A DNA stretch of 64,000 nucleotides from Novosphingobium piscinae. Lineage in GTDB: Bacteria > Pseudomonadota > Alphaproteobacteria > Sphingomonadales > Sphingomonadaceae. The notes below the pieces were generated by a model that did no database searches, was not told the origin of the DNA, and saw only the letters and a list, made by a program, of their open reading frames with translations. The translations under genes were made by a program, and so were the position numbers. Positions 60,490 through 64,000 of the stretch are shown one piece after another. Each line of letters begins with the position of its first letter. Position 1 is the first letter of the stretch. Location: contig NZ_JACLAX010000001.1 in assembly GCF_014230355.1 (NCBI RefSeq), positions 1 to 64,000 on the forward strand, in the 5' to 3' direction.

Positions 60490-63183
60490 ATGGGACAATC
60501 CGCTAAGCTCGTTTCGCACGGGTCCAGTCTGGCGCTGGCACTCGCCTTGCTGGCACCGGCTGCCGCCGCGGGCCAGATCGCCACGTCGCCCGATGCCACC
60601 CCTGCTGCGGCGGACGATGCCCAGCCGGAGATCGTCGTCACCGGCACGTCGATCCGCGGCCAGGCGCCGGTCGGCTCGTCGGTGATCTCGCTTGGCCGCG
60701 CCCAGATCGAATCCTCCACGGCTGTGACGGTCGACCGCATGATCAAGGAGATCCCCCAGAACTTCGACCTCGGCGTGTCGGAGAACTCGCGCGGGCAGTC
60801 GGGCGGCTCGGGCAACATCACCTACGGCAACTCGGTCAACCTGCGCGGCATCGGGCCCTATGCCACATTGGTACTGATCGACGGCCACCGGGTGACCTAC
60901 AACAGCCGCTCGATCGATCCCTCGGTCCTGCCGACGCTTGGCGTCGAGCGGGTCGAGGTGGTCGCGGACGGCGCCTCGGCGATCTATGGCTCGGACGCCG
61001 TGGCAGGCGTGGTCAATCTCATCCCGAGGCGCAGCCTCGATGGCGGCGAGGTCTTCGCCCGCACCGGCATCGCCCAGCAAGGTGACCTGCGCGAGATCAC
61101 GCTCGGCGCAGCGCTGGGCAAGGTGTTCGACCGCGGCCAGGTGATGGTGGCCTTCGAGCACGTCGAACGCTCCAACCTGTCGGGCGACGACCGCGCCTTC
61201 TTCACTTCGAACTTTACCCCATTCGGCGGACCCGACGGGCGCACCACCCGCTGCTTTCCGGGCACGATCCGCGCCGGCGGGGTGACCTATGCTATCCCTC
61301 AAGGCGGGGTGACCCAGGCGACCGCCGGAAGCCTGGTGGCCGGCACCAGCAACCGCTGCGAACTGCTCGCCAATCAGGACCTGATGCCCCGGCAGCACTA
61401 CAATTCGGTCAACGGCACGGCCACCTTCGAGGTCAGCGACTCGATCAAACTGTCGCTCGACGGGTTCTTCTCAAGGCGCGAATTCTACCGCAAATCGGCC
61501 TGGAGCTCGGCCACGATCACCGTGCCCCAGACCAATGCCTTCTTCGTGCGGCCAGCCGGTTTCACCGGAACAAGCTACACGGTCGACTACATGTTCCGCG
61601 AACTGCCGGCCAACGATTCCTATGGCTATGCCCAGAGCTGGCAGATCACGCCGAAGCTGACGATCAAGCTGCCCCACGACTTCCAGTTCGAGGCACTCGC
61701 CGGCTATGGCAAGACCAACGACAATTCGACCTCGCTGTATGGGATCAACAATGCGGCCCTCAACGCCGCCCTGGCGAGCAACGATCCCAATGCGGCCTTC
61801 GATCCCTATGGCCTCGGCCGCACCAATCGCGCGCTCTACGCCACCCTCGCCAACCAGATCTTCCTGGCGCCGACCAACGGCCGGCTGAAGACCTATGAGG
61901 CCCGGCTGAACGGCAGCCTGTTCGAGCTGCCGGGCGGGTCGGTCAAACTGGCCACCGGCTATGCCCGCCAGGACTTCACCGTGGCGCTCGGCTCGGCTCG
62001 TGGCGGACCGACCACGCCGTTGGTGTTCCGCAATTTCGGGCGCAAGATCGATTCAGTGTATGGCGAGCTCTACGTCCCGCTGTTCGGGCCAGACAACGCC
62101 GTGCCCGGCTTCCAGAAGCTCGAGGTCAATGCCGCGGTCCGGCACGACAAGTACAGCGATGTCGGCGGGACCACGAATCCCAAGTTCGGGGTCAACTGGA
62201 TGCCGGTCGACGGACTCAAGCTCCGCGGCAGCTACGGCACGTCGTTCCGCGCGCCGACCATCCCCGAGATCTACGGCAATTCCAACAACCTGTTCGTGCA
62301 GAACTACTCGGTACCCGCGGGCGGCACCCTGATCGGCGTTGCGCTGTCGGGCCAGAACCTGGGACTCAAGCCCGAAACCGCCACGACCTGGTCGGTCGGC
62401 GCCGATTTCACCCCGGTGAGCGGCCTCAACCTCGGGCTCACCTACTGGGACGTGAACTACAGGAACCAGGTCATCGCCAACCTCTCGAACCTGGCGATCC
62501 TCGGCGACCTGCCGTTCTATGCCGGCACCAACGTGGTGTTCCAGGGTGCTGCGGCGGCCACCCAGGTGCAGAACTACATCAACGCCGGGATCGGCGTGGT
62601 CGGCGCCCTGCCAGGGGGCAGTGCGGCCAATGTCACGCTGTTTGTCGACGGCCGTGGCCAGAACCTCGGGGCTTCGCGCACCCGCGGCTTCGACTTCACC
62701 GCCGATTATGCGCTGACGCTCGGCAACGGTGACCGGCTTGGCGTGCTGGTCGGCGGGACCTATCTGACCAGCTATCGGATCTCGGTCGCGCCCAGTGCGC
62801 CGCTGGTCGACCGGCTCAACACGATCTTCAACCCGCTGCGCTTCAAGGTGCGCAGCGTTGTGACCTGGGATCATGGTCCGGTCAGCGCGCGGCTGCAGTG
62901 GATCCACGTCAACGGCTATCGCAACATCGCAGCCAGCCCGGTGCAGCAGGTGCGCGCCTACAATCCGGTCGATTTCTCGGTCAACTGGCGGATCGGCGAT
63001 CGCAGTGCCGCAGGCTTCTTCGAAAAGGGCATCACCCTTGGCCTGGAAGTGCGCAACCTGTTGAACGAGCGGCCGCCTTACGTGAACATCTCGCCCAGCG
63101 GGAACGGCAGCGGCGGTTACGATGCCACCGCGGCCGACCCGACCGGCCGGCTGTTCGCCGCCACGGTGCGCAAGGCGTTCTGA
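60490..63183 (+). CDS. TonB-dependent receptor (third)
   Basis: 897 aa from the ATG at 60490, five bases after GGAGG; an ATG at 60487 and a GTG at 60475 are less well spaced. The signal peptide ends near AAAAG (about residue 28). A TonB-box-like EIVVTGTSI is followed by the plug (DRMIKEIPQNFDL, VNLRGIGPYATLVLIDGHR, DGASAIYGSDAVAGVVNL) and a barrel ending in ATVRKAF. The CocE-like hydrolase gene starts at its stop codon. Cargo is unknown; MarR control and the nearby CoA operon hint at an aromatic or carboxylate-type compound. Confidence 0.92.
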   Translation: MGQSAKLVSHGSSLALALALLAPAAAAGQIATSPDATPAAADDAQPEIVVTGTSIRGQAPVGSSVISLGRAQIESSTAVTVDRMIKEIPQNFDLGVSENSRGQSGGSGNITYGNSVNLRGIGPYATLVLIDGHRVTYNSRSIDPSVLPTLGVERVEVVADGASAIYGSDAVAGVVNLIPRRSLDGGEVFARTGIAQQGDLREITLGAALGKVFDRGQVMVAFEHVERSNLSGDDRAFFTSNFTPFGGPDGRTTRCFPGTIRAGGVTYAIPQGGVTQATAGSLVAGTSNRCELLANQDLMPRQHYNSVNGTATFEVSDSIKLSLDGFFSRREFYRKSAWSSATITVPQTNAFFVRPAGFTGTSYTVDYMFRELPANDSYGYAQSWQITPKLTIKLPHDFQFEALAGYGKTNDNSTSLYGINNAALNAALASNDPNAAFDPYGLGRTNRALYATLANQIFLAPTNGRLKTYEARLNGSLFELPGGSVKLATGYARQDFTVALGSARGGPTTPLVFRNFGRKIDSVYGELYVPLFGPDNAVPGFQKLEVNAAVRHDKYSDVGGTTNPKFGVNWMPVDGLKLRGSYGTSFRAPTIPEIYGNSNNLFVQNYSVPAGGTLIGVALSGQNLGLKPETATTWSVGADFTPVSGLNLGLTYWDVNYRNQVIANLSNLAILGDLPFYAGTNVVFQGAAAATQVQNYINAGIGVVGALPGGSAANVTLFVDGRGQNLGASRTRGFDFTADYALTLGNGDRLGVLVGGTYLTSYRISVAPSAPLVDRLNTIFNPLRFKVRSVVTWDHGPVSARLQWIHVNGYRNIAASPVQQVRAYNPVDFSVNWRIGDRSAAGFFEKGITLGLEVRNLLNERPPYVNISPSGNGSGGYDATAADPTGRLFAATVRKAF

Positions 63184-64000
63184 TGCGCTGGCTGGCCGCC
63201 GGGCTGGCCGCCGCGTTGGCCGTGGCGGGAACCGGGGTGGCGGGTCAGGCCGTCCCGGTGCCGCCGCCGACCCTGACCCCGGCCGAGGTCCCCGCCTCGT
63301 TCGGGCACTACCAGCCGCCTCGGCGCTACCATGAACAGGTCACCCACTCGTTCTATGTGACGTTGCGCGACGGCACCCGGGTCGCCATGCTGGTCGCCCG
63401 CCCGGCGCAGGGCGGGCAGCCGGTCGAAGATCGGTTTCCGGTCATCTGGCATCACTCGCTGAGCGCCACCCAGCAGCCTGCCGACGGTGTCGGCTCGCGG
63501 GCGGCCGGCTTCGTGACCATGCCCAACCTGACCGACCACGGCTATGTCGTGGTCCAGGTGGCGCGGCGCGGCAACGGCCAGTCGTTCGGCACGATGCGCG
63601 GCTACCATGACCGCAACGAGGCGCACGATGCCTATGAGCTGATCGAGTGGCTGGCGCGTCAGCCCTGGTCCAACGGCAACGTCGGCCAGTATGGCTGCTC
63701 GAACACGGGCGATGCCGCGGCCCATGCCATGTCGGTCAACGCCCCGCATCTCAAGGCCGTGTTCGCCGGGTGCTTCTCCTGGAACAAGTACGACGCGATG
63801 CGGCGCGGCGGGATTTTTGCGCAATGGGGCACAGGACCTACCCGCACGATCGCGCAGGACATGGCGGTCCGCCCGGTCGACAGCGATCCCGACAAGGTTC
63901 TGCTGCGCCTGGCGGCCGAGCAGCACCAGCGTGCGGTCCCGCTGTTCGAGGTGTGGAAGGCCCTGCCCTATCGCGACAGTTTCTCACCCCAGCTCCAGAG
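63183..64000 (+). CDS. CocE/NonD-type hydrolase, exported, cut by the window end
   Basis: ATG at 63183 overlapping the TonB receptor stop by one base (TGATG); the frame is open to the last base (272 complete codons). Residues 1-22 form a signal peptide (LAAGLAAALAVAGTGVAG). The Xaa-Pro-peptidase/CocE pattern is seen in LRDGTRVAMLVARP, GYVVVQVARRGNGQS and the elbow region GQYGCSNTGDAAAH, where the expected GxSxxG nucleophile reads GCSNTG. It probably cleaves an ester or acyl bond of the compound imported by the receptor. The C-terminal jelly-roll domain is outside the window. Confidence 0.8.
   Translation, partial: MRWLAAGLAAALAVAGTGVAGQAVPVPPPTLTPAEVPASFGHYQPPRRYHEQVTHSFYVTLRDGTRVAMLVARPAQGGQPVEDRFPVIWHHSLSATQQPADGVGSRAAGFVTMPNLTDHGYVVVQVARRGNGQSFGTMRGYHDRNEAHDAYELIEWLARQPWSNGNVGQYGCSNTGDAAAHAMSVNAPHLKAVFAGCFSWNKYDAMRRGGIFAQWGTGPTRTIAQDMAVRPVDSDPDKVLLRLAAEQHQRAVPLFEVWKALPYRDSFSPQLQ

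Overview
The window is GC-rich, gene-dense chromosomal DNA, most probably from a sphingomonad (Sphingomonadales, Alphaproteobacteria, Novosphingobium/Sphingobium-like). The basis is three large TonB-dependent receptors with aromatic C-termini, a RibB carrying an N-terminal helix-turn-helix, an fds-type formate dehydrogenase, and long operons of overlapping (ATGA/GTGA/TGATG) catabolic genes. No rRNA, tRNA, CRISPR array or insertion sequence was seen.

Layout. (1) 1-566: a 161-bp copy of part of kdgK abuts a LuxR-type regulator that has lost its N-terminus. (2) 587-3619: a leftward group of TetR regulator, Rieske oxygenase, 118-aa unknown protein and SDR. (3) 3747-5427: ribB (HTH fusion with a degenerate RibA domain) and ribH. 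(4) 5449-12211: LysR regulator and the NAD-dependent molybdenum formate dehydrogenase operon in the order fdsG-fdsB-fdhD-fdsA-fdsD. (5) 12264-31828: a pectin/galacturonate island with a TonB receptor, esterase and GH43, a divergent pectate lyase and cupin, a kduI-kduD-kdgK-carboxylesterase operon, a second TonB receptor, a LacI regulator, an altronate dehydratase, a hydratase-like protein and a hexuronate MFS transporter. Five near-identical 14-bp operators (core ACCGGT) sit in front of these transcription units and mark a LacI regulon. (6) 31891-36693: PutA, then a 52-aa membrane peptide with a lipoprotein esterase. (7) 36707-41827: phenylalanine/tyrosine degradation (phhA-hppD-VOC-fahA-maiA) with a divergent Lrp/AsnC regulator; hmgA is not in the cluster. 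(8) 41888-44049: an M48 peptidase and a DUF898 membrane protein. (9) 44202-49595: amidohydrolase, flavin monooxygenase and DUF3237, then a two-subunit molybdenum hydroxylase. (10) 49706-59678: one tightly coupled leftward operon of eight genes (TRAP dctQ-dctM-dctP, CoA-transferase, fused 2-hydroxyacyl-CoA dehydratase-like protein, two more CoA-transferases, CapA-like phosphoesterase) with a divergent MarR. (11) 60490-64000: a third TonB receptor and a CocE-like hydrolase cut by the window end.

The pectin island reads as a pathway: outer-membrane import, extracellular or periplasmic cleavage by lyase, esterase and GH43, inner-membrane import by the ExuT-like carrier, then KduI, KduD and KdgK towards 2-keto-3-deoxy-6-phosphogluconate. 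UxaA feeds in from altronate. KdgA/Eda, UxaB and UxaC are not in the window.

The most unusual unit is the 49.7-59.7 kb operon. Its 785-aa protein looks like two HgdA/HgdB-type halves fused together, but the positions where I expect iron-sulfur cysteines carry other residues. No activator ATPase gene is nearby. With three type III CoA-transferases and a TRAP carboxylate importer, it may be an uncharacterised CoA-dependent carboxylic acid pathway in an aerobe. All family calls are from reading the sequence; no database search was run.
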